Shown piece by piece: positions 26,527 through 36,179 of a DNA stretch of 64,000 nt. The translations under genes were made by a program, and so were the position numbers. A model generated the notes under the pieces. It was not told the DNA's origin. It worked only from the letters and a program-made list of their open reading frames with translations, and searched no databases. Each line of letters opens with the position of its first letter. The first letter of the stretch is position 1. This DNA comes from Pycnococcus provasolii. Its lineage: Eukaryota > Chlorophyta > Pseudoscourfieldiophyceae > Pseudoscourfieldiales > Pycnococcaceae. The DNA is taken from assembly GCA_938743325.2 (NCBI GenBank), contig OW568887.1, positions 186,001 through 250,000 on the forward strand, given 5' to 3'.

Positions 26527-26578
26527 TATGCCATACAACGCTTTGCTTTGGAAGAAAAGAACGAAGCAAGAGGGAGGG

Positions 26579-26637
26579 CACGCGAACCCGAACCCGAACC
26601 CTAACCCTAACCCACCTCCCTAACCCTAACCCTAAGA
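26579..26637. repeat. CCCGAA/CCCTAA telomere-like array upstream of the radical-SAM-like gene
   Basis: Three CCCGAA-type units, two CCCTAA units, a short break and two further CCCTAA units on the plus strand, reading TTAGGG on the gene's coding strand. It lies 50-110 bp from the ATG at 26526. Confidence 0.85.
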
Positions 26638-26784
26638 GGAACCGAATCGGTTTCGTTCCGAGAGAAATATCTTAACTTAGTCTAGTGAATTGTCTACAGT
26701 AGTCTAAGAAGGACGTGTCGCATCCAGTTTTTTAAGGCTTATTAATAGTGGGATAGAAAATACAGTACAGTACGGGTATGTAGT

Positions 26785-27861
26785 TCACTTCTTCTTATCT
26801 TCTTTCGAGAACGTGCTAATGAGCTGCTCCATCATCTGAATCGTATCAGGCGAGACTTTCGCGGCTTTATCCAACAAAGCACCCTCGTGCATCGTGCTCG
26901 AACGACGTCGGCGACCACGGCGACGAGGCGGTGGAGGGGGGCGGCTGGCGTCGGTGTCGTTTTCGTTTGCGGTGTCGGTGTCGGTGTCGTTTGCGGTGTC
27001 GTTTGCGGTGTCAGTGTCAGTGTCGTTTGCGGTGTCTTTTTGGGTGTCGTTTGCGGTGTCGGCGCTTGCACCCGAAGAAGCGACGATGTCAGGTTCGTCT
27101 AAATGTGCCTCTTCTTCCTCGTCGTGTCGTTGAGGTGGCCCGCTCGACAGAATCGTCGGTGCTTCGCCCTGTGGCACTCTTCTCGCACGCCCCTTTCCGC
27201 CGTCACCCCACCCGCCTGGCACCACGCCCGTATTCTTCCACTTCTCGAGCACGTCAATCACGTCGTCTTCCGGCGTCTGGACATCCTCTCGCACAAACGA
27301 TAACAGGGGTGCTCGTTTCCACTGCAAGCGCTTTGCGACAAACGCCCTCCACTGCGGCAGTGCGTTATGAATGGCGTGCTGCGTCACCTTCTCCTTTCCC
27401 GGCGCGCACGCGTACCTGACGAACGCCTTGGTCGCGTCAGGTGAGACGCGCACTTCCAGCATGCTGAAAAGCAAGCCTCTATTTGCGATTTTGGCGTTCA
27501 CGCTGCTGTTCATCTGCACGGCATCCGCGAGCGCTCTGTATACGTCCGCTCCCTGTCTCTTCTGTCTCGGCGTCGTCGATCCGTTGGCCGTCCACCTCTC
27601 GTTCGACATCTCGTGCATCATTGCGAAAGGACGACCACGTTCTCCAGCCTGTTCTGAACGTCTAAACGCTGCTTCTCCAGAAGGGGGCACATTCTCTGAA
27701 GACACATCTTCTGAGAAACTTCTCTGAAGATACGAACTTCTGGAAAATCCACACACTGCTATGATGTTATGTCCCCTAATAACATCATTCCTTGCTTTTT
27801 TTTGCAAAGAAACAGCAAAAGCAAGAATACTACTACAACGAAAAGAACGACCAGTTAACAT
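26785..27861 (-). CDS. RBFA: Ribosome-binding factor A (RbfA), probably organellar, with repeat-rich tail
   Basis: RbfA assists late small-subunit ribosome assembly. The 358-aa product has an N-terminal extension of about 100 residues, basic and Ser/Arg-rich, fitting mitochondrial or plastid import. The RbfA-like domain runs from about 105 to 205, with ALADAVQMNSSVNAKIANRG, FSMLEVRVSPDATKAFVRYA and RAFVAKRLQWKRAPLLSFVR. After it, a tail contains TANDTDTDTAND repeats (DNA period a multiple of 6, near 26955-27062) and a basic RRRGRRRRS stretch, with a short helical end. The domain match is motif-level but consistent over 100 residues. Confidence 0.72.
   Translation of the reverse strand: MLTGRSFRCSSILAFAVSLQKKARNDVIRGHNIIAVCGFSRSSYLQRSFSEDVSSENVPPSGEAAFRRSEQAGERGRPFAMMHEMSNERWTANGSTTPRQKRQGADVYRALADAVQMNSSVNAKIANRGLLFSMLEVRVSPDATKAFVRYACAPGKEKVTQHAIHNALPQWRAFVAKRLQWKRAPLLSFVREDVQTPEDDVIDVLEKWKNTGVVPGGWGDGGKGRARRVPQGEAPTILSSGPPQRHDEEEEAHLDEPDIVASSGASADTANDTQKDTANDTDTDTANDTANDTDTDTANENDTDASRPPPPPRRRGRRRRSSTMHEGALLDKAAKVSPDTIQMMEQLISTFSKEDKKK
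26955..27062. repeat. In-frame GTGTCGTTTGCG minisatellite in the RbfA tail
   Basis: Repeated gtgtcgtttgcg and gtgtcggtgtcg blocks encoding Thr/Ala/Asn/Asp runs on the minus strand. Copies are imperfect, with one tttttggg interruption. Confidence 0.7.
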
Positions 27862-28071
27862 TCTTCTTCTTAGTCTATTATAATATTATTACGATAGGGA
27901 ACGATGTTTTTAACGCCGCCGCCGCTAGCTAGATGGCGAATCAGGAGTGCCAGGGGCGTGAATCATGCCAGGGGGGCGGAAAGTTTCCCCCAGATGAAAG
28001 ACAGACAGGCCATAGGGCATACCTACCCTAGGGTACCGGTTAGGGTTTCCACGGCAGAGAGTTAGGGTTAG

Positions 28072-28100
28072 GGTTAGGGTTAGGGTTAGGGTTAGGGTTT
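28072..28100. repeat. TTAGGG array upstream of the 2OG oxygenase gene
   Basis: About five perfect TTAGGG units, 70-100 bp upstream of the ATG at 28173 and reading forward on its coding strand. A single TTAGGG lies 30 bp further upstream. The rest of the divergent gap 27862-28172 shows nothing else. Confidence 0.88.
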
Positions 28101-28172
28101 TTGATTTGTTCTTCTTTCTCCAAGCACTCTTAAGACATTCTCCTCCCTCCACCCTTTCATTCCAGGAAAAGT

Positions 28173-30029
28173 ATGTCGTCGACGTCTCAGCAGAAGAACT
28201 TTAAAAGGTTTCTCTTCCCCTTGACCTTGAGAGGCCAAGGAGTTTCTTCTTCGGCAAGTCATGAGGCTCAGGATCAGTCTCCTTTGTCGGATTTGTCTCT
28301 ATTTTTAGTCGAAGGCTCTGAACTTGTCATCGAGGGTCTTTCTTCGTCTGCTGGTGATGATGCTGGTGATGCTACTGCTTCTTCTTCTTGTTTACATGTC
28401 TCTGCTTCTTCAAGGTCTGAACCTAAGTCAAAATCCGCATCCAGGGTCTCTCTCCCTCTGCCAGCTTGCTGCCTACCCGTCGTGGATGTCGCGCAAATCA
28501 TTGTCAAGTACTCGTCGAAGAAAAAAATGATCAAGATTGATGTTCCCATTGTCAACGATTCGGCACATGAACATGAGGAGCACTTGGAGGAGGCGGCCGT
28601 GCACTCACCACCCTTACATGAACCTCAGATACGTGCCGAGGAGGAAGTGGAGAAGGAGAAGGAGAAAAAGCAAAATATCGACATCGATAGCAGCCAAACG
28701 AGTTTGGAACAAGGCGTCGCGGCGCTGCTCTCTGCAGATGCACCTGAGCACATACGCGCGATGCTCGACGACGCACAGGCAAGAGGGCTTGACCGCGTGA
28801 AAGTTGCGCGCGACCTTGCAAGAAGGGCGCTAAACCACGCCGCGGCGGCGCACGGCAGTGACGAGCAACACACGATAGCGGCAGAGTCGGCGGCACCAGC
28901 ACCAGCGCTGCCAGCGCCGCCAGCTGCAGCTCGTCCTGCGCCACCACCGGACGACTCGGCGATCGTGACCCACGCCTGTATGCTGCCACCGCGTGTCACG
29001 TCTCTGCAAAGCCTGAAAAGTAGCGGCAAGCAGAAAGGCAAGGATGCTAAGCCACTGAGACAGATGGCCCTGGTGACGGCGCAGCAGCTTAAGGAGACCA
29101 ACGTAGCGGTTGTGGACGGCTTTCTATCCGCGGAGCAGGTGTCTCGTGTTCGCCGCGAGATTGCGCAGTTGGAGGGCCAGTACGAGAGCGGCGAAATCTG
29201 GGTTGGCAAGAACAGCGACGCCGGCGCGCAGATCTCCGTCGCAAGCGTTCGCGGCGACCGCGTGCTGTGGGTTGATAAGGAAGCGCTCGCGCGAGGGCCA
29301 TTTCACGCGCTGCGCGAGGCTGTTCGCAACATCGACAAGCTCGTCGTTTCAGAGCTGTCGAAGCGCGTGCCGGAGAAGCTTCGCAACGTGAGCGAGAGGT
29401 CGGATCCGATGCTGAGCATCTACCCCGCCGTGGGTGCGCGCTTCCAGAAGCACGTTGACAACACCGCGGAGGATGGCCGCGCTTTGACGGTGTTGTGCTA
29501 CCTGAACGATTCGTGGGAGTCGTCGATGGGCGGGCAGCTTCGCGTGTTTAACAAGCAGGGCAATGCGGTGGACGTGTGCCCCTCCGGCGGGCGTCTGGCA
29601 ATGTTCTATGCGGATGAAGTTCCTCACGAGGTGCTCCCTAGCTACGCAAAGAGGGATGCATTCACGCTCTGGTACTACGACGCTAACGAGAGGGCGAAGG
29701 CTGTCACGCGAAGTGGCGGGGGTCCTGGCGCCGGCGCCGGCGCATTGATGAAGCACCATCCCGAGCTGATGGATCGCCGTCGAGGAGGTGAGATGCAAGC
29801 GCGCGCCTTCTTGAAGTGGCTCATGACGGAAAATCTTTCGGACATCTCTGACGTCGCCGATCGCGTCGGAAAGCTGAGCGACGAAGCGTGCGAGGCTGTG
29901 GGTGCGGTTCTTTTCTCGACGAGTTCAGGAACGGCGGATGACATCCGTGTCGCGCTGCTCGACAACCTCCGTGGAGAGAGCAGCTTCCGCGAGCTAAGGA
30001 GCAGGTTGAGCTCCATGGGACTTGTGTAA
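28173..30029 (+). CDS. Prolyl-4-hydroxylase/EGLN-like 2-oxoglutarate, Fe(II)-dependent oxygenase
   Basis: The 618-aa protein has a long Ser/Glu-rich N-terminus, including a helical segment near 175-225 (TSLEQGVAALLSADAPEHIR). The catalytic domain starts near 305 with NVAVVDGFLSAEQVSRVRRE. The iron ligands are H427 and D429 (KHVDN) and His near 485 (EVPHEVLPSY). The 2OG-binding Arg lies in AKRDAFTLWYYD. LTVLCYLNDSWE and GGQLRVFN are typical of PHD/EGLN enzymes, which hydroxylate prolines in signalling or ribosomal proteins. The C-terminal 100 residues are helical and unassigned. The start ATG is at 28173. The substrate is unknown. Confidence 0.88.
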   Translation: MSSTSQQKNFKRFLFPLTLRGQGVSSSASHEAQDQSPLSDLSLFLVEGSELVIEGLSSSAGDDAGDATASSSCLHVSASSRSEPKSKSASRVSLPLPACCLPVVDVAQIIVKYSSKKKMIKIDVPIVNDSAHEHEEHLEEAAVHSPPLHEPQIRAEEEVEKEKEKKQNIDIDSSQTSLEQGVAALLSADAPEHIRAMLDDAQARGLDRVKVARDLARRALNHAAAAHGSDEQHTIAAESAAPAPALPAPPAAARPAPPPDDSAIVTHACMLPPRVTSLQSLKSSGKQKGKDAKPLRQMALVTAQQLKETNVAVVDGFLSAEQVSRVRREIAQLEGQYESGEIWVGKNSDAGAQISVASVRGDRVLWVDKEALARGPFHALREAVRNIDKLVVSELSKRVPEKLRNVSERSDPMLSIYPAVGARFQKHVDNTAEDGRALTVLCYLNDSWESSMGGQLRVFNKQGNAVDVCPSGGRLAMFYADEVPHEVLPSYAKRDAFTLWYYDANERAKAVTRSGGGPGAGAGALMKHHPELMDRRRGGEMQARAFLKWLMTENLSDISDVADRVGKLSDEACEAVGAVLFSTSSGTADDIRVALLDNLRGESSFRELRSRLSSMGLV

Positions 30030-30229
30030 ATAGATAGCCCTGTGTATATAGTCTACTGTACTTTACTTTACGACAACAACGACGACAACAACAGAAAAGC
30101 GCTCTACATATTAGAACCTTCGGTGGTGAATGGGAGTGGTGTGAATAGACGGCCGTTGGACGAAGTATGAAGTCCGTTCCATTTTACTGCATGAGCGATA
30201 TTTCATATTTGTATGCCACTGTGTTTCGT

Positions 30230-30943
30230 TCACCCGAATAGGCCACCAGACTTGATTCCCAGCTCCGCTTCCTTCGCCTTGATTCTGTCCGCGAGCTCGT
30301 TGTAGCGTGCCTGCACAGGGTTCGAGCTCTTAAGCTGCGATGCGGCGATGACGTCGTCGACGTCGCCGTAGTTGATGCCGAGTTCCTTGCACTTCTTCTC
30401 GCAGTCGTCGATGCGAACGCGCAGTCGCAGCTGTCCGAGGTAGTACGACTTTCCTCGAACGGGTTCGCCCACCTTCGGCGGCTTCCAGTCCCCGACGAGA
30501 TACCACTTGTCCTCCGCTTCCTGTCCCGGCTGAACGAGCAGGTCGTCGTGTCGGATTCCTCGTTTGTCGAGATCTTCTTTGGACGCCTCGATCTTGTATT
30601 CCATCGCCGTCATCGCCCCTGAGAAGGTGACAACGCGAACGACTAAGATGATGACACCTGCAAGAAATCCTTCGGGAAGGAGGTCATCCGAGAACTCCTG
30701 TCCAAGAAACTCCGTCGCGAGCGCTGAAGGAGGCGCGATCCAAGACGCCGCCCCTAAAAGTCCACCAACAAAAGGTACTACTGAGAGCGCTTTGGAAGAA
30801 GAAGACAACAACTGTGCATGGAAACGTCGACTGGCATCACCACCATGATCACCATGATCACTATCACAAGGATCACGAGCACGATCACAAGCACGTACAA
30901 GACGACGAGGAGCAGACAAGCGAGGCAAAACTGACAAGGACAT
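30230..30943 (-). CDS. Plastid membrane protein of unknown function
   Basis: The 237-aa product has a transit-type N-terminus and an AxA-type site near PSALATEF (about 75). One hydrophobic helix follows near 92-110 (EGFLAGVIILVVRVV), then a charged soluble part containing WYLVGDWKPP and SYYLGQLRLRVRIDDCEKKC. The combination suggests a thylakoid or lumenal-side protein. A His/Asp-rich short segment (SDHGDHGGD) lies in the transit region. I do not recognise the family. It converges on the oxygenase gene with about 200 bp between. Confidence 0.68.
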   Translation of the reverse strand: MSLSVLPRLSAPRRLVRACDRARDPCDSDHGDHGGDASRRFHAQLLSSSSKALSVVPFVGGLLGAASWIAPPSALATEFLGQEFSDDLLPEGFLAGVIILVVRVVTFSGAMTAMEYKIEASKEDLDKRGIRHDDLLVQPGQEAEDKWYLVGDWKPPKVGEPVRGKSYYLGQLRLRVRIDDCEKKCKELGINYGDVDDVIAASQLKSSNPVQARYNELADRIKAKEAELGIKSGGLFG

Positions 30944-31766
30944 GGCGAGTTCACACGAATAAGAATAATCCGGAGAGGGGGGGGGGGCACAGATTCTTGT
31001 TACCCGGTAGGAAGAGGCGAGTCGGAGGAGGGGCCCCGGGGGAGGGGAGCGATCGACTGATCGAGAATATCAGGAAAGGAGAAGATCTTCCCCCCAGTCT
31101 GCCAGTGCCCGGGAGGTGGGAAGGAAGGGGGGAAGTTGAGAAATCTCAGGATGAAGGCGCTTCCTTTCCCGTTCCCCCTCCCCCTCCAGCAACTCTCCAG
31201 GAAGACCAGGAGGAGTTTCTGAGGGGAGATTTTAGGCAGGGGTTTATTCGGGGTTTGGATGATTATTCGGGGTTTGGAGTTCAAGGTCTTGATCGACCTT
31301 CTTGATCGACCTTCTTGATCGAACCTTCTTGATCGGCGACCTGTAGGAAGGTATTTTATTGGCGGACCACACCACAACCCAGACCCCACAGGATTCATTC
31401 GCGAAACCTTTAGGAGCCACAAACGTCTTCCTTTACATTTGTAACCCTCTTGTAATAACCGCCTTTCCCTTGTTTTTTTCTATAGATTATTCCCATCACC
31501 AACTTCATCACTTCATCCCTTTTTTTTTTTTTTTAATCAAGTGATTCGTTGCTGTTCGTTGCGTTGTCTCTATTCGTCTTTTTTTGTTAAGCACGATTTC
31601 TCGTTACTCTCCTTCTCATTATTTTGGTTTTAATTGGTCACATTTCGTGAGATCTCATTCTCAGTCTTTTCAGCCTTTTCAGTCTTTTCAGGCTTTTCAG
31701 TCGTATTCATCTTCACTATTTATTTCAACGTCATCATCAACGTCATCATCAACAAAGAGAAATCAT
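30944..31766. other. Divergent gap between the plastid membrane protein and cytochrome b5 reductase
   Basis: Contains a polyguanine run near 30978 and purine-rich stretches. Near 31285-31335 there are three imperfect copies of cttgatcgaccttcttgatcg. A long T run lies near 31510 and Phe/Ser-rich open frame sequence precedes the reductase ATG. No gene or telomere-like array is seen. The last 180 bp could encode an N-terminal extension only from a non-ATG codon. Confidence 0.45.
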
Positions 31767-32597
31767 ATGACGACTTCTGCTGTTGCGATGCCACCTCCTG
31801 AGGGACTTGAGTATGCATCGAAGTGCTTCTTTCCTACCGAATGGCACGGTGTACCTCTCACCAACGTCAAGCAGTACAACCATGACAGCAAGATCTTCTC
31901 ATTCGGACTCCCGGAAGGACGGTCGCTCGACCTACCCGTGTGCGCGTGCCTGCTCCTCCAAGGAAAGGACAAGGAAGGAAACGACGCCGTCAGACCGTAC
32001 ACGCCCATGAGCAGCAACGACGTCGTCGGACGTTTCGACCTGCTTGTTAAGGTGTACGAACAGGGCGTTATCAGCCAGTACCTGAACAACCTTGCGATTG
32101 GAAGCCTCGTGCCGTTCAAGCACATCCCCTTCAACATCAAGGCGCAGTACCCGTTCGGCAAGAAGACTCTCACCATGATCTCTGGTGGCACAGGAATCAC
32201 GCCCATGTTCCAAGCGCTGCAGTGTCTATGCCTGACGCCCGGCGACGAGACAAAGATCACGCTGCTGTATGGAAACAAGTCTGTGGACGATATCCTGCTT
32301 CGCGCCGAGCTCGACGACCTCGCGTCAAAGTCGAACGGACGTCTGAACGTCGTGCACGTCGTCGGAACGCGTCCGGACGAGCCTCCGATTGAAGGTTGGG
32401 ATGGCGAGTTGGGCTGGGTGGATGCCGCTAAAATCGAAAAGTACGGCTATCCTCCGTCTGACGACACGCTCGTCATGGTGTGTGGGTTGCCTGCGATGTA
32501 CGACGTGTTCTGCGGCCCGCGGACGGAGCCTGAGTTGAAGGAGGGTACTGTGTTGCACAAGCTCGGGTACACGACCACCATGGTTGCAAAATTCTAA
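31767..32597 (+). CDS. NADH-cytochrome b5 reductase family flavoprotein
   Basis: Moves electrons from NADH through FAD to cytochrome b5. The 276-aa product has the FAD motif RPYTPMSS, PFGKKTLTMISGGTGITPMF for the NAD-binding domain, the pyridine-nucleotide strand ITLLYGNKS and the closing LVMVCGLPAMYDVFCGP. It ends LGYTTTMVAKF, like the family. The frame is open 61 codons further upstream without ATG, with a Ser/Phe/Gln-rich sequence that could be an organelle targeting region if translation began at a non-ATG codon or in an upstream exon. The ATG at 31767 was chosen. Confidence 0.9.
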   Translation: MTTSAVAMPPPEGLEYASKCFFPTEWHGVPLTNVKQYNHDSKIFSFGLPEGRSLDLPVCACLLLQGKDKEGNDAVRPYTPMSSNDVVGRFDLLVKVYEQGVISQYLNNLAIGSLVPFKHIPFNIKAQYPFGKKTLTMISGGTGITPMFQALQCLCLTPGDETKITLLYGNKSVDDILLRAELDDLASKSNGRLNVVHVVGTRPDEPPIEGWDGELGWVDAAKIEKYGYPPSDDTLVMVCGLPAMYDVFCGPRTEPELKEGTVLHKLGYTTTMVAKF

Positions 32598-32706
32598 TTC
32601 TACGATAGGATACTCTATGACATTCATGTAACTAACCTGTGCAACGCGCGCACAAGTCAAACACTGTTGATTCGATGATTTTGAGAACGAATCGTTTTCT
32701 TGCTTG

Positions 32707-32757
32707 GGGTATTTAGGGTTAGGGTATTCGAGTTAGGGCTAGGGTTAGGGTATTCGG
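32707..32757. repeat. TTAGGG-type array upstream of SecE
   Basis: Broken runs of ttagggttaggg, ttagggctagggttaggg and tattcgggtt on the plus strand, 130-180 bp upstream of the SecE start, reading forward on its coding strand. Units are mixed with TATTCG spacers. Confidence 0.75.
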
Positions 32758-32884
32758 GTTCCTCTGGGGCCATCCACCTGGGCCATTATTCCCCCTTATC
32801 CGAATGAAGTGTGCCTGTGGTTATTTTCCTCTTGTCGTTTTCTGCATCCCCTCCGAAACTCGCTCTTTCTCTTTCCCTCGCGCA

Positions 32885-33535
32885 ATGGCGCCTTCCTCCA
32901 TGACGATGCCTCGGGGGATTGGGTGCGGATCGCGAACTCGTTCAACTCGTCTTCCACTTCACGCTCGTGTGGGTCGCCCTGTGGTGTGTTTGAGTCGTGT
33001 CTTTACTCGCCCTGTGTGTGGTGTACCAGTGGTGTTTCCTGTGAGTGGTGGTTTGCGTCCTTCACGTGGTGTACCAGCAGCCCAGGCTTACCAATCATCA
33101 CTTAGGAGGTGTGGTAACGCTGGCTCTTTTTGTAATTCTCAAGCTCAGAGGGGACTCGTTTGGAAGACCTTGTGTCGAGCGAGCAGTGATGCAGGCTCGG
33201 AGGGTAAGTCTGATGATGCAAGCAGTGATAACGACAAAGTGGCGACGGCCTCGGAAGAGAAGCAGGACTCGTCTCCTGAAGACGGTGCGCTCGACCTCGA
33301 CGCTGTCGAGCCGGTGATTCCCCTGGGCATGGACGGAGACAGACCGGCAGAAGGAGGTGGGCCGGCGGAATACTTTAAGGGTGTCGCGGAGGAAGCGAAG
33401 CTGATCGAGTGGCCGTCGCCCATCAACGCGCTCACGCGAACCGCGCTCGTCATCGCGGTTGTCGCCGGAAGCGCAATCATCCTAACGGGCGTCAACTCGA
33501 TCCTGTCGGAGACTTCAAAGACGATTTTCTCGTAG
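32885..33535 (+). CDS. SECE: Plastid SecE preprotein translocase subunit
   Basis: SecE clamps SecY in the thylakoid Sec translocon. The product (216 aa from ATG 32885, MAPSSMTMPRG) has a long Ser/Arg/Val-rich transit peptide and then an acidic linker. The conserved SecE end follows: YFKGVAEEAKLIEWPSPI, then a single membrane helix (ALVIAVVAGSAIILTGVNSI). Only this end is family-specific, as usual for SecE. An in-frame ATG 27 codons upstream (32804) is possible but its sequence is less transit-like. The telomere-like array lies upstream. Confidence 0.78.
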   Translation: MAPSSMTMPRGIGCGSRTRSTRLPLHARVGRPVVCLSRVFTRPVCGVPVVFPVSGGLRPSRGVPAAQAYQSSLRRCGNAGSFCNSQAQRGLVWKTLCRASSDAGSEGKSDDASSDNDKVATASEEKQDSSPEDGALDLDAVEPVIPLGMDGDRPAEGGGPAEYFKGVAEEAKLIEWPSPINALTRTALVIAVVAGSAIILTGVNSILSETSKTIFS

Positions 33536-34339
33536 TAACGCCGTTGTGCACCAAAATAATGACACACGACAATTTTCCAAGTTGGTAAATCGCTGCGTTG
33601 TCCTCCTCGGCGTTTCTGAAAAAGAATTGTGTGATATTACAAGTATTCAACTCTCAAAGCCAAACTTTTGCCGCTGTCTGCGCTCTCGTAGCATCTTATT
33701 GCCTATGCCCTCGTTCCAGCCAAGATTTACACCTTTCGGCAGCTTCGTGCTTACGTACCCGACGGTATGCAACTCTTTCGGAGCACTGCGACCACTGCCA
33801 AGCTTCTTGCTGCGAGCTTGCTTGTTTCCTTTCACGGTGCGGTGTATTGGTGCGAGCTTGCTGGCGCGTGCGCTGACGTGATCGTGTGTCACGGCAAGAA
33901 GTGCTCTCCTTGGAGCTTGCGTCACCGTCGTCGCAAGCTCCCCACGCGCCACTATCGTTTGGCAGCTTGCTAACCTTAGGAGCAGGACGACAGCGGCCAC
34001 CAGGACGTTGCATATTGAAGGAGGACGCGTGCGAGCCGAAAGACGCATCCAAACCAACCAAACCAACGTCTGTCAATGGCCAAATGCCAAGCCTGTGAAC
34101 TAACCTTAACACGCAGTAAACCAGTAAAAGCTAACCTTATTTCGCATGCACGGCCTGGCCTGTTGTTTTTCGTCGGCTGAGAACAGCGAGACACACCAAC
34201 CACCACACCACGCCCACAAGACAGACAGAAATGGGGGCACCAATACCGACTTTAACACGCGGCCTCCGTGGTGCTCTGCAGAACTCAGAACTCATCAGAA
34301 GGGAAAAAGAATAAGACGCGAGCGCTAACCCTAACCCTA
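33536..34339. other. Gap without a supported gene
   Basis: Contains repeated gcgagcttgct motifs near 33820-33960 and a 68-codon frame (33767-33973) with a signal-peptide-like start and several Cys, which I could not support as a gene. A CCCTAA array lies at the end (34326-34344). It falls within the tail of the weak gene that follows. Confidence 0.45.
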
Positions 34340-35088
34340 ACCAGGTGCCCTATTGTTCGGTCGAATAAAGGTGTATGTAGCACTTGGTATGTACGATACA
34401 ATTGTTCCGTGACGTTTGACCACACTGTAGTCTAAGGAAAAGCAAGCAAGCTGAAAACCACGAAGAAAAAACGAGTACGTATGTCGCCACCTCTCTAAAG
34501 GTACGGGTAGTCTAAGGTTAGGAAGGTCGCAACACACAAGTAAACACACGTAACCACTATTACATGCTTGGGCTGCGGCGAAACGTAGCTTTTTCAGTTC
34601 GCGTACTCGACGGTCGTGCTCGTCATCGAAATTCATCATCGAAGAATCAGCATGCGCAAGCTGCGGATCGTCCGTCATCTCATCGGCTACTGCGCGCGAC
34701 CTCGACATTTGAACAATCCGGTTGAGTACCCACGGAGGTGTCGGCGCGTTGAGGGGGATTGCGAAGACGCGCGCGAGCGCGACGTCCTCCGCGTGACCAC
34801 CAAGCACCGACGATGCATTTGTAACTGCGAACAACACCTCGCCGCCGAGTGGGCTGACGATTTCCTCCATGAACTTCTTGAATAGAATTGGTTCTTGATG
34901 ATGTCGCGCGATAATAAGTTCCAGTCAAGCCGCGCTAGTAGTTTGTCGTCGCCTCGATTAGGAAGCTGACAACAAACGATACCGTCTTCGGGCATCCGTA
35001 CTCGCATTTGAAGCCACGCCGCATCGCTGCCTTGAAGTTGCTCTGCACGCGGGAGTAGCAGCTCCACGGTTGGTCCCGGGGTACACAT
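34340..35088 (-). pseudogene. Possible gene split by a frameshift, beside a Mutator-like insertion
   Basis: From the ATG at 35088 a frame runs MCTPGPTVELLLPRAEQL..., protein-like up to LLSRDIIKNQF near 34890. A second frame then runs KKFMEEIVSPLGGEVLFAV and on to 34340, also protein-like. Neither frame matches a family I know. A one- or two-base shift near 34880 would join them. The first ATG is only about 70 bp from the left end of the transposon at 35160, with a CCCTAA-like box (aacccaaaccctaacc, about 35134-35149) between. It may be a real gene disabled in its promoter, or chance open frames. Confidence 0.4.
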
Positions 35089-35150
35089 GTAAACACGACC
35101 GGGATCCCCAGCCCTGGAGCAGGTAAAAAAGTAACCCAAACCCTAACCGA

Positions 35151-36179
35151 GGGGAATCCAAGGGCATATTAATCCGTGGGCAGGTCACTTACGACTTCCC
35201 CGTTGAAGCCTCACTTGACAACAGGGGTTTGGCGATTTCTGTTTTTCGGGTTTATTGTTTCTCTGGCTCGGACATTCTCCTCCGACAATGGCGGGTCAAC
35301 AGGTGCGTTGCTCTTACATTTCTCAGGGTTGTGAACAATCTGTTCAGTGAAAGAGCAATTCCGTCTAACAGAAATGTCTGTACCTGTGTGTTGAACACGC
35401 GTGCAAAGTTTGGGCCAGGGTTTATTGACAGTTTTTTTTTTTTTTTATCTAACATAAACTCATCCACACACGACAACTTACACATAGAACCTTGATAAAG
35501 CTGCGAAGGAAAAAAAAGGTGTAAAACGTACAAGGGTTGTGGCGAACATGGCAAAAGCGAGGGCAGCCTTAGGAAGCGGCCGTTCGAATGAAGCGGCCGC
35601 AGTTGACCGTTCCGTAAAGAAGTCGTGCTCTGGGTTCACGGAGGCAGACTTTAAAACGGATGACATGAAAAAGGCGTTTCGACATCACTGCGTTGCTATT
35701 GTCAGCGACCACATTTGGGCATTTGCAGAGGGCGGAGGGCTTTGGGGAACGCAGAGTGGAGATTGGATCGTCGGGCGAACGGACGAAGGTGCTATTAAGT
35801 TGTCCACGTGTACAGCGGGCACGCTTTGCGCGTCCGGTGGGACACGTTGTATGGCATGCTCATCTAAAAGAGCCACCTTGCACAACTCGGTGACGCGCTT
35901 GGCTGGCCATTTGACAAATGGGCCGCCTGCAAATATGGCGCACAACGCCATACTTAGGAATAAAATCTTGAGTGCTCTTTCACTGAACAGATTGTTCACA
36001 ACCCTGAGAAATGTAAGAGCAACGCACCTGTTGACCCGCCATTGTCGGAGGAGAATGTCCGAGCCAGAGAAACAATAAACCCGAAAAACAGAAATCGCCA
36101 AACCCCTGTTGTCAAGTGAGGCTTCAACGGGGAAGTCGTAAGTGACCTGCCCACGGATTAATATGCCCTTGGGGAATCC
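35151..36179. mobile_element. Non-autonomous Mutator-like (MULE) DNA transposon with target-site duplication
   Basis: A 1011-bp element (35160-36170) has terminal inverted repeats of 198 bp (35160-35357 and 35973-36170) that are identical wherever I compared them base by base. It is flanked by a 9-bp direct repeat, ggggaatcc, at 35151-35159 and 36171-36179. A 9-bp target duplication with long inverted repeats is the Mutator hallmark. The inner 615 bp hold a T run near 35435 and an open frame (see next entry). No transposase is present, so it would depend on one elsewhere. Identical ends indicate recent insertion. Confidence 0.9.
35548..36078 (+). CDS. Uncharacterised open frame inside the Mutator-like element
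   Basis: A 176-codon frame from ATG 35548, starting MAKARAALGSGRSNEAA. Its first 140 residues include DHIWAFAEGGGLWGTQSGDW and a Cys-rich stretch (CTAGTLCASGGTRCMACS), which is more protein-like than chance sequence. The last 35 residues are read from the right inverted repeat. It could be a captured host gene fragment (Pack-MULE style), a decayed element gene, or a non-coding frame. No family recognised. Confidence 0.35.
   Translation: MAKARAALGSGRSNEAAAVDRSVKKSCSGFTEADFKTDDMKKAFRHHCVAIVSDHIWAFAEGGGLWGTQSGDWIVGRTDEGAIKLSTCTAGTLCASGGTRCMACSSKRATLHNSVTRLAGHLTNGPPANMAHNAILRNKILSALSLNRLFTTLRNVRATHLLTRHCRRRMSEPEKQ

Noticed and set aside
33767-33973. 68-codon frame with signal-like start and several Cys
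   Set aside because: Too short, no homology recognised, and the region has simple repeats; kept only as a note.
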